In this document: piece after piece, positions 36,646 to 45,406 of the stretch | Layout: each line of letters begins with the position of its first letter | How positions within the stretch are numbered: position 1 is the first letter of the stretch | Origin: Pseudoxanthomonas sp. | GTDB lineage: Bacteria > Pseudomonadota > Gammaproteobacteria > Xanthomonadales > Xanthomonadaceae | Direction: 5' to 3' | Assembly: GCF_027498035.1 (NCBI RefSeq) | Contig: NZ_CP114978.1 | Location: 3,038,001 to 3,102,000 of the forward strand | Length of the DNA stretch: 64,000 bases | Program-made: the position numbers and the translations under genes | The notes under the pieces: generated by a model | What the model was told of the DNA's origin: nothing | Seen by the model: only the letters and a program-made list of their open reading frames with translations | Database searches by the model: none

Positions 36646-36786
36646 TCGGCGGCCCGTGCTGCTGGCAAGCGCTGTCGCCGGGTAAGCAAAACGCGTTCGG
36701 CGCGGGGGGTGCCTGGAGTCTGGTTCGGGGTGCGCTTGATCTACCCGGCCGACCAGGACGGATCAGCGCGTACTCGCATGAAATGA

Positions 36787-36810
36787 AAAAGTCCGCGAAA
36801 GCGGGCTTTT
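36787..36810. terminator. Bidirectional terminator between the membrane-protein operon and tatC
   Basis: A 10-bp stem (36787-36796 with 36801-36810, GAAA loop, one G-T wobble) is flanked by A and T runs on both sides. It therefore can end transcription from both the plus-strand operon and the minus-strand tat operon. It lies 3 bp beyond the tatC stop. Confidence 0.85.
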
Positions 36811-36812
36811 CT

Positions 36813-37586
36813 TTATGCGCTGGGGTCGCCGCGCAGGTCGCCACGCTTGCGTGGCAGCACCCAGCGGCAGGCGAGGATGCCCAGTTCGTAGAGCAGGCAC
36901 ATCGGCAAGGCCAGCATCAGCTGCGAGACCACGTCCGGCGGGGTGATCACCGCGGCGATCACAAACACGCCCACGATCGCGTAGCCACGCGACTCCTTGA
37001 GCTGTTGCGGGGTGACCAGGCCCAGCGCCACCACGATCACCATCGCCACCGGCAGTTCGAAACTCAGGCCGAACGCCAGGAAGATCACGATCACGAAATC
37101 CAGGTACTTGGCCGGGTCCGGCGCCAGCGTCACCACGTCGGGGGTGAAGATGGTCAGGGCATGGAACACCGCTGGCAGCACTGCGAAGTAGGCGAACGCG
37201 CAGCCGGCGAAGAACAGCACGATCGACGACACCAGCAGCGGCACGGCCAGGCGCTTCTCGTGCTTGTACAGGCCCGGCGCGACGAAGCTCCAGGCCTGGT
37301 AGATCAGCCACGGCGAGGCCACGAACAGCGACAGGTAGAACGCCAGCTTGATCGGCGCGAAGAAGCCCGAAGTCGGGTCGGCCGCGATCATCTTCTGCGC
37401 CTGGTCCACCGGCAGCGCGGCCAGCAGCGGCATGGCCAGGTGGTCGAAGATGCGCTTGGCGAACGGCACCGCCACGACCAGCACGATCGCCACGCCCGCC
37501 ATGCCCCGGATCAACCGCATGCGCAGTTCGATCAGGTGCTCCATCAAGCTGCTTTCAGCCTCGTGGTCAGGCGTGTGGCCGTTCAT
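36813..37586 (-). CDS. tatC: Twin-arginine translocase subunit TatC
   Basis: From the ATG at 37586 the product is 257 residues with six membrane helices, the normal TatC size. Signatures are the N-terminal LMEHLIELRMRLI, FFAPIKLAFYLSLFVASPWLIYQ, a loop with FVAPGLYKHEKR and VFVIAAVITPPDVVSQLMLA. TatC recognises twin-arginine signal peptides of folded proteins. The gene overlaps tatB by 20 bp and is third in a tatA-tatB-tatC run with a terminator immediately after. Confidence 0.95.
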   Translation of the reverse strand: MNGHTPDHEAESSLMEHLIELRMRLIRGMAGVAIVLVVAVPFAKRIFDHLAMPLLAALPVDQAQKMIAADPTSGFFAPIKLAFYLSLFVASPWLIYQAWSFVAPGLYKHEKRLAVPLLVSSIVLFFAGCAFAYFAVLPAVFHALTIFTPDVVTLAPDPAKYLDFVIVIFLAFGLSFELPVAMVIVVALGLVTPQQLKESRGYAIVGVFVIAAVITPPDVVSQLMLALPMCLLYELGILACRWVLPRKRGDLRGDPSA

Positions 37587-37989
37587 CGCCTGGATCTTTG
37601 CGTGTGGCGGGTTCCGGCGTGGTTTCCGGTGCGGAAGCCGCTGCGACATCGGCGGCGGTGTCGTTGGACCTGACCGCGTCGGTGGTGTCGCGGACCGAGT
37701 CCTTGACCGCGTCGCGGGTTGCGTTGAATTCGCGCTGTGCCTCGTCGTGGCCGCGACGCAGCGCCTCGTCGGTCCGGCGCAGGGCTTCCTGCGCGTCGTG
37801 CAGGTTGCGCTTGAGTTCGTCAGCGGCCAGTTCGCGTTCCAGCTCGCTCTTGACCGAGTCCCATTGGTTGCGGGCACGGCGCACCCACAGCCCGGCGAAA
37901 CGCGCCGCCTTGGGCAGGCGCTCGGGACCCAGCACCACCAGCGCCACGATGGCGATGACGATCAGTTCGGGAAAGCCGACGTCGAACAT
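37567..37989 (-). CDS. tatB: Sec-independent protein translocase subunit TatB
   Basis: The 140-residue product opens with the typical TatB pattern MFDVGFPELIVIAIVALVVL, then GPERLPKAARFAGLWV, an amphipathic helix and a long charged, Ala/Asp/Thr-rich tail. TatB pairs with TatC as the signal-peptide receptor. It lies 56 bp after tatA and overlaps tatC. Confidence 0.95.
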   Translation of the reverse strand: MFDVGFPELIVIAIVALVVLGPERLPKAARFAGLWVRRARNQWDSVKSELERELAADELKRNLHDAQEALRRTDEALRRGHDEAQREFNATRDAVKDSVRDTTDAVRSNDTAADVAAASAPETTPEPATRKDPGDERPHA

Positions 37990-38045
37990 GACTGCGGGCG
38001 CCCGTCAGTTGGGCGCGAAGAAGGGTGACACGACCTGCCTCGCGG

Positions 38046-38279
38046 TCAGCGGTCGTCGCCGCTGCGTTCGCGCTCGCGGTCCTTGGCGGCCGCTTCCTCG
38101 GCGTTGCGTGCTTCGTCGGACAGGCGCGCTACCGGCTTGTCCTCGTCACGCATGCCTTTCTTGAATTCCTTCACCGCGCTGCCCAGGTCCTTGGCGCCGC
38201 TGGTCAGCCGCTTGGTGCCGAACACCAGCAGGACGATGGCCAGAACGATGATCCAATGCCAGATGCTTAAGCCGCCCAT
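38046..38279 (-). CDS. tatA: Sec-independent protein translocase subunit TatA
   Basis: The ATG at 38279 gives 77 residues. A short N-terminal membrane helix (LSIWHWIIVLAIVLLVFGTK) is followed by RLTSGAKDLGSAVKEFKKGM, the classic TatA amphipathic helix with the FGTKRL hinge, and an acidic/basic tail. TatA oligomers form the protein-conducting element. It is first of the tat operon. Confidence 0.95.
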   Translation of the reverse strand: MGGLSIWHWIIVLAIVLLVFGTKRLTSGAKDLGSAVKEFKKGMRDEDKPVARLSDEARNAEEAAAKDRERERSGDDR

Positions 38280-38381
38280 GATGGACTCGTCGGAAAAAAT
38301 GAGCGTTGAGGATACCGCACGCACGTGGCGGTGGCGTCGGTGATCTTGCGATGTCGGCGCAGAAAGGTGCCGATAAAACAG

Positions 38382-39278
38382 TCAGTTCAGCTGCTCGGTG
38401 CGGATTTCACCTTCCTGCACGGGCTGGAAACCCTGTTGCGGCGCAGGTTCGGTGGTGGCCGGATGGCTGCCCATCGGTGCGGTTTCGACAGACGGGGCGA
38501 TGCCCGTCGGCGGTGGCGCGGTCGGCGTGCCGGTGGTGACCACGGGGCGGCCATCGGTACCGCGGCTGGCGCGGGCATTGGCGGTGGCTTCTTCCAGCGT
38601 GTCGCGGAACGAAACCACCTGTGACGAGGGCTGGCCGGCGCGGTTCTCGAAAATCGCGCGCGGGGTCGCGGTGGGGCCGTAGGCATCGGCGTTGGCGTCC
38701 TTGTCGATCGACAGCACCGCGCCGTCCAGGGCGATGCCGGCGAACAGGCCGCGCGCGCGCGACCACGACCAGATTTCCGCCTTCAGCTGGCCGTCGGTGG
38801 CGGCCGAGGCATTGCGGCCGACCGGACCGGCAGCCACGCCGGCATCGGCACCCAGGGTGAACTTGCCGTTGACGATGTTGTTGAGCGAACGGTCGTTGCG
38901 GAACACCAGGACGATGTCCGAGGACTGCACGCCGGCCTGGAAGCCGACGCTGCCGCCGGTGAGCTTGACGAACACCGGTTGCGACCAGGTGCCATCGGGG
39001 CTCTTGACCGACATCAGGCCGTGGCCGCTGCGGCCGCCGAACACCAGGCCGACCTTGAGCGAGTCGGGGATGACGATGATCGCCTTGCCTTCGTCCAGCA
39101 GCTTTTCGGGAATGGACTCCTCGGGGATGCGCTGGATGTCGTTCAACACACGCGTGGCGTCGGCGGCGCGTTCGTCCACCTCGGTGCCGGCGAAGGCCTG
39201 CGTGGCGGCCAGGCCGGCCAGCAACAGGACGCCCAGGCGGGCCAGACCGCGACGCGGTGCGAAACGGGACAAGGTCAT
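38382..39278 (-). CDS. SYLF/Ysc84-domain secreted protein
   Basis: From the ATG at 39278 (GGAG upstream) the product is 298 residues with a signal peptide ending near ATQAFAG. The SYLF (DUF500/Ysc84) lipid-binding domain occupies most of the protein: VLNDIQRIPEESIPEKLLDE, AIIVIPDSLKVGLVFGGRSG, GFQAGVQSSDIVLVF and LGADAGVAAGPVGR. The C terminus (about 65 residues) is Pro/Thr-rich and probably disordered. The role in bacteria is unknown; phospholipid binding is inferred from eukaryotic SYLF domains. It precedes tatA by 102 bp on the same strand. Confidence 0.85.
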   Translation of the reverse strand: MTLSRFAPRRGLARLGVLLLAGLAATQAFAGTEVDERAADATRVLNDIQRIPEESIPEKLLDEGKAIIVIPDSLKVGLVFGGRSGHGLMSVKSPDGTWSQPVFVKLTGGSVGFQAGVQSSDIVLVFRNDRSLNNIVNGKFTLGADAGVAAGPVGRNASAATDGQLKAEIWSWSRARGLFAGIALDGAVLSIDKDANADAYGPTATPRAIFENRAGQPSSQVVSFRDTLEEATANARASRGTDGRPVVTTGTPTAPPPTGIAPSVETAPMGSHPATTEPAPQQGFQPVQEGEIRTEQLN

Positions 39279-39425
39279 GCGGGGCGACTCCAGTGGAGGT
39301 GATGAGGCGTTGTAACCGATGTGCGCGGCGATGACATCCGCCGCCATGCAACGCCGCGAGCCTAGTCACGGCAGGGTGAATCGTCGATGAGTTCCAGGGC
39401 CGCCGCACGCGGGGCATCTGTCATC

Positions 39426-40439
39426 ATGCCGCACATGCCCCACGCCTTCTCCGATGCCGCCGTCGGCGCATCCACGCACGCTCATTCGCCTTCCAGCACC
39501 GCTGGCACCCTGCTGCTGGTCAACCTGGGCACGCCCGAGGCGCCTACTGCGTCGGCCGTGCGGCGTTACCTGGATGAATTCCTGACCGATCCGCGGGTGG
39601 TGTCCATCCCCGGCTGGCTGTGGAAGCCGCTGCTGCGCGGGTTGATCCTGCCGCTGCGCAGTCCGAGGTCGGCCGAGAAGTACGCCAAGGTGTGGCTGGA
39701 TGGCGGCTCGCCGCTGGCGGTCTACACCACCGGCCTGGCCGCGCAGGTGCAGGCGCTGTTGCCGCAGTGGCGCGTGTTGCCGGCGATGCGCTACGGCGAG
39801 CCGGCGCTGCGCGCGTTGCTGCAGCGGCTCAAGGGCGAAGGCGCACCGCTGCGCGTGCTGCCGCTGTATCCGCAGTATTCGACCACCACCACCGCCTCGG
39901 TGCAGGACGTGGTGGACGCCGCGTTCCCGCAGGCGGTGTCGGTCAGGGATTACGCGGAAGACCCGGACTGGATCGCGGCAGTGGTCGCTTCGATTGCCGG
40001 GTGGCGCCAGGCCAACGGCCGCGGTGAACATCTGCTGTTCTCCTTCCACGGGCTGCCGCAGCGCGTGGCCAACAATGGCGATCCGTATCCGCAGCGCTGC
40101 GAGCGCAGTGCCGCGTTGATCGCCCAGGCGCTGGGCCTGGGTGAGGGCGACTGGACGCTGACCTACCAGTCGCGTTTCGGCAAGGAGCGCTGGCTGGAGC
40201 CGGCCACCGATGTCGAACTGAAGGCGATGGCCGCGCGCGGCCTGCGCACAGTCGACGTGGTCTGCCCCGGCTTCGCGGTGGACTGCCTGGAGACGCTGGA
40301 GGAAGTGGGCATGCAGTTCGCCGAAGGCTTCGCGCACGACGGCGGCACGCTGCGCTACATCCCCTGTCTCAACGACACCGCTGATCACGCGCGCGCGCTG
40401 GTTGCGATGCTGGAGCGCCAGCTGGGATCGATGCGCTGA
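39426..40439 (+). CDS. hemH: Ferrochelatase
   Basis: The ATG at 39426 gives 337 residues, though 39435 or an earlier start are possible. Motifs are TLLLVNLGTPEAPTASAVRR at the start, LYPQYSTTTTASVQD with the active-site segment, LLFSFHGLPQRV with the metal-binding His, and CPGFAVDCLETLEE near the end with the catalytic Glu. The enzyme inserts iron into protoporphyrin IX, the last step of heme synthesis. Its stop overlaps the hydrolase start (TGATG), so the two are coupled. Confidence 0.95.
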   Translation: MPHMPHAFSDAAVGASTHAHSPSSTAGTLLLVNLGTPEAPTASAVRRYLDEFLTDPRVVSIPGWLWKPLLRGLILPLRSPRSAEKYAKVWLDGGSPLAVYTTGLAAQVQALLPQWRVLPAMRYGEPALRALLQRLKGEGAPLRVLPLYPQYSTTTTASVQDVVDAAFPQAVSVRDYAEDPDWIAAVVASIAGWRQANGRGEHLLFSFHGLPQRVANNGDPYPQRCERSAALIAQALGLGEGDWTLTYQSRFGKERWLEPATDVELKAMAARGLRTVDVVCPGFAVDCLETLEEVGMQFAEGFAHDGGTLRYIPCLNDTADHARALVAMLERQLGSMR

Positions 40440-41293
40440 TGTTGTTGTCCGAATGCATCCTGCCCGCGGCGCTGGGCGAGCTGCACGCATTGCGCGGCGG
40501 TGATTCGGAGGGTCCCAAAGTCGTCGCCCTGCACGGCTGGCTGGACAACGCGGCGAGCTGGGTGCCGCTGCTGGGACTGTTGCCGCAGCCGCTGGACGTG
40601 GTCGCGCTGGATCTGCCGGGCCATGGCCGCAGCGCGCACCTGGGACCGGGCGCGGAATATTCGCCGTACGTGGCGATCAATGCGGTGCTGGACGCCGCCG
40701 ACGCACTGGGCTGGGAGCGCTTCGCGCTGCTGGGCCATTCGATGGGTGCAGCGATTTCCAGCCTGGTTGCGGCGGCCTGTCCGCAGCGCGTGCGTCGTCT
40801 GGTGTGCATCGAGGCACTGGGTGGCCTGGGCGAAGACCCGGCCCACGCGCCCGAACGCATGCGTGATGCGATGACCGCGGCACGCGCCAAATCGCGGCGC
40901 GGCCTGCGCGTGTTTCCCAGTCTGGCCGCGCCGGTGCGCGCGCGCATGCAGGTCAATGGCCTGAGTGAATCCAGCGCGCGCCTGCTGGTCGAACGCGGTG
41001 TGCGCGCGCTGGACGATGGCTGGGTATGGAGCACCGACCAGCGCCTGACGCTGCCGTCGTTGTATCGCGCCACGCATGCGCAGGTCGATGCGATCGTCGA
41101 ATCCATCGACTGCCCTGCGCAGGTGATCCTGGCCGAACAGGCCCAGCCGTATTTCCCCGAGCCGCTGCGCAGCCAGCGTGCCGCGCGCCTACGCCACGGC
41201 CGCACGTTCGTGCTGCCCGGCAGCCATCACCTGCACATGGACAACGCGCAAGCGGTGGCCGAGGTGATCGGCGGGTTTCTGGGCGAAGACTAG
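40439..41293 (+). CDS. Alpha/beta-fold hydrolase
   Basis: The 284-residue protein has a serine-hydrolase fold: oxyanion HGWLDNAASW, nucleophile elbow LLGHSMGAA, and catalytic His in GSHHLHMDN near the C terminus. An acidic residue in the VILAEQAQPYF region completes a plausible triad. The closest general resemblance is to small alpha/beta hydrolases of the serine hydrolase-like/haloperoxidase-esterase type; the substrate is unknown. It is coupled to hemH by a TGATG overlap, a common arrangement in this order. Confidence 0.85.
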   Translation: MLLSECILPAALGELHALRGGDSEGPKVVALHGWLDNAASWVPLLGLLPQPLDVVALDLPGHGRSAHLGPGAEYSPYVAINAVLDAADALGWERFALLGHSMGAAISSLVAAACPQRVRRLVCIEALGGLGEDPAHAPERMRDAMTAARAKSRRGLRVFPSLAAPVRARMQVNGLSESSARLLVERGVRALDDGWVWSTDQRLTLPSLYRATHAQVDAIVESIDCPAQVILAEQAQPYFPEPLRSQRAARLRHGRTFVLPGSHHLHMDNAQAVAEVIGGFLGED

Positions 41294-41321
41294 GGCCGGC
41301 TCCTACCGACCCCGTCATTAA

Positions 41322-42113
41322 TCAGGCTTGCAGCAACGCGCGCAGCTGGGCCTTCAGCAGGCGCCCTTCCTCGTGGAAATAGGCACGTTCCGCGCGCCAG
41401 TCGGGGAAGCGCTGTTCCACTTCATGCCAGAACGCCGGCGAGTGATTGGCCTGGGCCAGGTGGCACAGCTCGTGGACCAGCACGTATTCGAACGCGCTGG
41501 GCCGGGCCAGCACCAGCGACAGGTCCAGCGCCATCGTGCCGTCCGGGCTCAACGAGCCCCATTGCGAAGACATCATCTTGAAGCGGATGCGCCCGGGCAC
41601 GCGCGGCAGCCCGGTCAAGTGGCGTGGCATCCAGCGGCCGATGTCGGCGCGTGCCTGTGCTTCGTAGAACGCGTGCAGGGCGCGCGACAGCATCGCCGCG
41701 CTGGCACGCTCGGGCCACTGCAGGTGCAGGCCGTCGTCATCGAGTTGCAGGCGGGTGTAGCGACCGGGTTGCCAGTGCAGCGGCACGGCCTGGCCACGCA
41801 GCGGCAGTGCGGTGGTGATGCCCGGCTGCAGCGGCCGCACCGACTCGGGCGCCGCGCTGCGCGCCAGCTGTTCGACCAGCCAGTCGCGATGCAACTCCAG
41901 GAAACGATCGCCAGCGACCAGACTCGCGCGCAGCGGCAGGGTCAGGCGCGCACCGCGTTCATCCACGCTCAGGCGGATGCGGCGTGCGCGCGGATCGCGC
42001 ACGCGCTGCACCACGATCGGCGCGCCACCGTATTCGGCAGGCACCAGCACGGTGTCGCGTTCGACACTGCGGGTGGGTTTGGCAATGAGCCGGCGCAGCA
42101 ACATGGCCGGCAT
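41322..42113 (-). CDS. YgjP-family zinc metallopeptidase (DUF45)
   Basis: The 263-residue product ends in the YgjP/DUF45 domain: SQWGSLSPDGTMALDLSLVL, then the zinc-binding VLVHELCHLAQANHSPAFW and a final E-rich helix. The HExxH-x5-H pattern is the family's metal site. The N-terminal half is a beta-rich region with DPRARRIRLSVDERGARLTL. Members are predicted peptidases of unknown substrate. It converges on the hydrolase gene with only 28 bp between. Confidence 0.88.
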   Translation of the reverse strand: MPAMLLRRLIAKPTRSVERDTVLVPAEYGGAPIVVQRVRDPRARRIRLSVDERGARLTLPLRASLVAGDRFLELHRDWLVEQLARSAAPESVRPLQPGITTALPLRGQAVPLHWQPGRYTRLQLDDDGLHLQWPERASAAMLSRALHAFYEAQARADIGRWMPRHLTGLPRVPGRIRFKMMSSQWGSLSPDGTMALDLSLVLARPSAFEYVLVHELCHLAQANHSPAFWHEVEQRFPDWRAERAYFHEEGRLLKAQLRALLQA

Positions 42114-42158
42114 TGTACGGGCGCCGATGGGACCGTCGTTTGACAGCGCTTGCTGCGC

Positions 42159-43061
42159 TTATTCGACCTTGCTGAGCTTCAGTGCGCCTTCCAGGATCAC
42201 GAACAGGCGGCGCACCTCGGCGGCCATCAGCACGAAGCGTGCCTCCAGCTCGGCGCGCAGGTCGTCGCCCTGGCTGTTTTCCAGTTCGTCCACGGCGCCT
42301 TCCAGGAACTTGAGCTTGCGCACGATCAGGTCATCACCCAGGACGAAGGAAATGTGATCGTCCAGAATCAGCGCCAGCTTGGTCACCTGCTTGCCGGCTT
42401 CCAGGTGCTTGTCGATTTCTTCGCAGCGCAGTTCCTGGTGCTGGCATTTGACGATGGCGCCGCCGTCGATGGGGTCCTTCATTTCGCATTCCTCGCCCAG
42501 GCTGAGGCCTTCGGGCAGGGGCTCGCCGGCGATCCAGCCGGTCAGGATGGACTGCGGCGCCACTTCGGCATTGACCGGCATGGCTGGGAAGCTGCCCATC
42601 ACCCCGCGCAGTTCGGACACCACGTTCTCGGCGCTCTTGCGCGAGGAGGCATCGACGGCGATGAAGCCGCACTTGAGGTCCAGCAGCGCGTCGATGCGCG
42701 AGGGTTTGACGAAGGCGCGCGGCAGCAGTTCGTGCAGCAGGTCGTCCTTGAGGCGCTTGCGGGTCTTGCCACCGGGGCGGCGCCCTTCCTTGGCTTCGAT
42801 TTCGTCCAGCTTGCGCGCCAGCAGGTCGTTAACCACCGCGCCGGGCAGGATCTTGTCCTCGCCGCCCACGCTGACCCATATCGCGTCTTCGGCGCGATGG
42901 GTGGCGACGTCCTCGCTGCGGCCGAACGGATTGATGAAGCCGCGCGAATTCATTTCCAGCGGGCCGACCGGCTTGAGCGGGGCCTGCGCCACCTGGGCGT
43001 CGAGTTCGGAGAAATCCAGCGAAGTGGGGAAGCGGAACAGGGTCAGGTTGCGGAAGAACAT
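42159..43061 (-). CDS. rdgC: Recombination-associated protein RdgC
   Basis: The 300-residue protein matches RdgC over its whole length: MFFRNLTLFRF, GFINPFGRSEDVATHRAEDA, EGRRPGGKTRKRLKDDLLHE, LPRAFVKPSRIDALLD and the C-terminal LELSKVE-like end (LKLSKVE). RdgC forms a ring dimer that binds DNA and limits RecA action. It has its own promoter region downstream of a REP pair. Confidence 0.95.
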   Translation of the reverse strand: MFFRNLTLFRFPTSLDFSELDAQVAQAPLKPVGPLEMNSRGFINPFGRSEDVATHRAEDAIWVSVGGEDKILPGAVVNDLLARKLDEIEAKEGRRPGGKTRKRLKDDLLHELLPRAFVKPSRIDALLDLKCGFIAVDASSRKSAENVVSELRGVMGSFPAMPVNAEVAPQSILTGWIAGEPLPEGLSLGEECEMKDPIDGGAIVKCQHQELRCEEIDKHLEAGKQVTKLALILDDHISFVLGDDLIVRKLKFLEGAVDELENSQGDDLRAELEARFVLMAAEVRRLFVILEGALKLSKVE

Positions 43062-43211
43062 GTGGGGGACCGTGAAGTGGCGCGGCGCGGCTGCAAGCAG
43101 CGCCCGGCGCGGAAGAGGGTCGTCGATTATCGCCGCTTGGGCCCGCCCCGGACAGCCTTGACAGGCCGGGGCGGCGGCGGTCCCGGATCGGGTCGTCGCG
43201 ATGACCTCACT

Positions 43212-43276
43212 GTAGCGCCGAGCTTGCTCGGCTGGGGCCTCACCGGGAAAGCTTCAGCCGAGCAAGCTCGGCTCTA
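43212..43276. repeat. Inverted pair of GTAG-type REP hairpins
   Basis: GTAG (43212-43215) precedes the stem GCCGAGC-TT-GCTCGGC (43217-43232). The mirror copy GCCGAGC-AA-GCTCGGC ends with CTAC (43273-43276). The 65-bp unit lies between ttcA and rdgC, both on the minus strand, and is a typical REP pair (BIME-like). It could act as a transcript 3'-end stabiliser for ttcA. Confidence 0.8.
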
Positions 43277-43306
43277 CAGGAATCGGGCCAGTCCTACGAC
43301 GAGGGG

Positions 43307-44176
43307 TCAGCCATCGGTCGGCGCATCCGCGTGCGGCCGGGCTGCCAGCGCGGCGAAATCGAACAGCTTCGGATCCGCCAGCTGCGCCGGTCGCACATCG
43401 GCCAGGGCACGCGCGATCTGGTCCACCCGTCCGGGCGTATCGCGGTCCCATTGCTGCAGCATCTGGCCGATCCGCCGTCGCTGCAGGTTCTCCTGGCTGC
43501 CGCACAGGTTGCAGGGAATGATCGGGAACCGACGTGCCTGGGCATGGGCGACGATGTCGGCTTCGCGCACATAGGCCAGCGGCCGGATCACCACGTGGCG
43601 AGCGTCGTCGGACAGCAGCTTGGGCGGCATCGCGGCCAGCTTGGCGTGGTGGAACAGGTTCATGAAGAAGGTGGCCACCATGTCGTCGCGATGGTGGCCC
43701 AGGGCGATCTTGGTGAAACCGTGCTTCGCCGCATGGGCGTACAGCGCGCCGCGGCGCAGGCGCGAACACAGCGAGCACATCGTCTTGCCTTCCGGGACCA
43801 CTCGGCTGACCACCGAATAGGTGTCCTGCTCGATGATCTGGAACGGCACGCCGAGCGCCTCCAGGTACTGCGGCAGCACATGTTCGGGGAAGCCGGGCTG
43901 CTTCTGGTCCAGGTTGACCGCGACCAGTTCGAACGGCACCGGGGCCTTTTTCTGCAGCTGCAGCAGCATGTCCAGCAGGGTGTAACTGTCCTTGCCACCG
44001 GACAGGCAGACCATGACCTTGTCGCCGGCCTGGATCATCCCGTAATCGGCGATGGCCTGGCCGACCTGGCGTCGCAAGTGCACTGCCAGCTTGGCCTGTT
44101 CGCCGGAGCCACGCGTGGTGGGATCGCGGCGCGGGGCCGGGTCGTCAAGGACGTGCAGGGGCAGGGATCGGGACAT
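43307..44176 (-). CDS. ttcA: tRNA 2-thiocytidine biosynthesis protein TtcA
   Basis: The 289-residue protein carries the PP-loop ATPase motif VCLSGGKDSYTLLD near residue 55 and two CxxC pairs (CSLCSRLRRGALY and PCNLCGSQENLQR) that ligate the iron-sulfur cluster. These are the hallmarks of TtcA, which thiolates cytidine 32 of certain tRNAs. The length is normal. It is preceded by a hypothetical periplasmic protein gene at 51 bp on the same strand. Confidence 0.95.
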   Translation of the reverse strand: MSRSLPLHVLDDPAPRRDPTTRGSGEQAKLAVHLRRQVGQAIADYGMIQAGDKVMVCLSGGKDSYTLLDMLLQLQKKAPVPFELVAVNLDQKQPGFPEHVLPQYLEALGVPFQIIEQDTYSVVSRVVPEGKTMCSLCSRLRRGALYAHAAKHGFTKIALGHHRDDMVATFFMNLFHHAKLAAMPPKLLSDDARHVVIRPLAYVREADIVAHAQARRFPIIPCNLCGSQENLQRRRIGQMLQQWDRDTPGRVDQIARALADVRPAQLADPKLFDFAALAARPHADAPTDG

Positions 44177-44227
44177 GCGGCGCCCAGTCTAGCGACCTGC
44201 CACGGGTGACGATGCGGTGGTCGGGCC

Positions 44228-44800
44228 TCAGTCCAGCCACACCCGGCGGCGGGTTGCCGATTCGGCATCCACATCGCGCACCGTGCCATCGGCGGCGAAC
44301 AGCACGTGGAACTCGGTGAAGCTCTGCAGCCAGTACTTCCAGGTGTCGGCCTGCAGGTCGGGGTTCTCGCTGGCCATGGGATAGCCCAGGGCGACAAGCA
44401 CCTGTTCGCGGCTCATGCCGGCGGTGACCTTGCTGGCGGCGATGGCCGACTGGATCCTGGCCGGGTAGCCGGCGATCTTTTCCCTCGGGTCCTGTGCGAC
44501 CACGTAGCGGCGGGCGAAGGTCTGGATGTCCAGATCGCGGCTGTAGTCATTGCCGATGTCCTGGCGCTTGCCGTCGATGCGCACCTTGACCTGGTCACCG
44601 CCATAGCCGACCACGCTGACCGGCGTGCCCGCAGGCAGCATCACGCTGGTGTCCTCGACATAGTTGCTGTCGCTGATCCAGCCCTCGTAACTGCGCATGT
44701 TGCAGCACAGGTAGCCGGCGAACTTCTCCTTGGCAGGGGCCTGTGGCGAGGCCACCAGCCAGGCCAGGGACAGGGCGATCAGGGGCAGGGTCTGGCGCAT
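44228..44800 (-). CDS. Hypothetical periplasmic protein with a BamE/SmpA-like C-terminal motif
   Basis: The 190-residue protein has a signal peptide ending near ASPQAPA. The C-terminal part has KVTAGMSREQVLVALGYPMA followed by DTWKYWLQSFTEFHVLFAAD, the pattern of SmpA/BamE-like small domains. The N-terminal part includes two Cys (YLCCNMR). Function unknown; an envelope role is likely. It may be co-transcribed with ttcA. Confidence 0.7.
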   Translation of the reverse strand: MRQTLPLIALSLAWLVASPQAPAKEKFAGYLCCNMRSYEGWISDSNYVEDTSVMLPAGTPVSVVGYGGDQVKVRIDGKRQDIGNDYSRDLDIQTFARRYVVAQDPREKIAGYPARIQSAIAASKVTAGMSREQVLVALGYPMASENPDLQADTWKYWLQSFTEFHVLFAADGTVRDVDAESATRRRVWLD

Positions 44801-45005
44801 CGAAGCTCCTTGTCCAGCGGCCGCGCGTGCGGCGCAGGAAAGTCATGGTGGAAGGGCCACGCACAGGCACCGCGCATGGCGGTGGTCATTCCCGGTGCAG
44901 GTCCCCTGCCGAGCGGCTCCCCACCGCCCTGGCGTGGGCGATCATACCGGCAACCCCAGCGGCCGGCCGCGTGGCACGGGCGGGATACGGCGGTATGCTC
45001 GGCCC

Positions 45006-45215
45006 GTGGACAACACCATCCCTACCACCGAGGTCGTCTCCCGTCTCAATGCGTTGCGGCGCGAGCACCGCGACCTGGACGCGGAGATCGCCCAGCGCAC
45101 GGCCGAGATCCAGGCTGACGAGCTGACGGTCAAGCGGTTGAAGAAGCGCAAGCTGTGGCTCAAGGACTGCATCACCCGGCTGGAGAGCGCACTGATTCCC
45201 GACGAGCCGGCCTGA
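45006..45215 (+). CDS. DUF465/YdcH-like small coiled-coil protein
   Basis: The frame from the GTG at 45006 gives 69 residues; the ATG at 44995 is out of frame. The sequence VSRLNALRREHRDLDAEIAQ followed by LKKRKLWLKDCITRLES matches the YdcH/DUF465 family of short two-helix proteins (LxxEHxxLDxxI ... LKKxKLxLKD). Function unknown. It is divergent from the hypothetical periplasmic gene. Confidence 0.85.
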   Translation: MDNTIPTTEVVSRLNALRREHRDLDAEIAQRTAEIQADELTVKRLKKRKLWLKDCITRLESALIPDEPA

Positions 45216-45406
45216 ACGGGCCGGTGCGGATTGCGGCAGTTCCGCGCCACGAATGACGCGTGGCGTCAGGTTGGTGCATCGGTGGGCGTGGACCGGGACG
45301 CCCCCACGTGGTGGTTCCGGGGCTTATCGCCGGTCGCCTCCATTGGCGCGATGTTTGCTTGGATCTGGGTATTCGACCCGGGCCGTCCGGGCGCCCACGG
45401 TGTTCC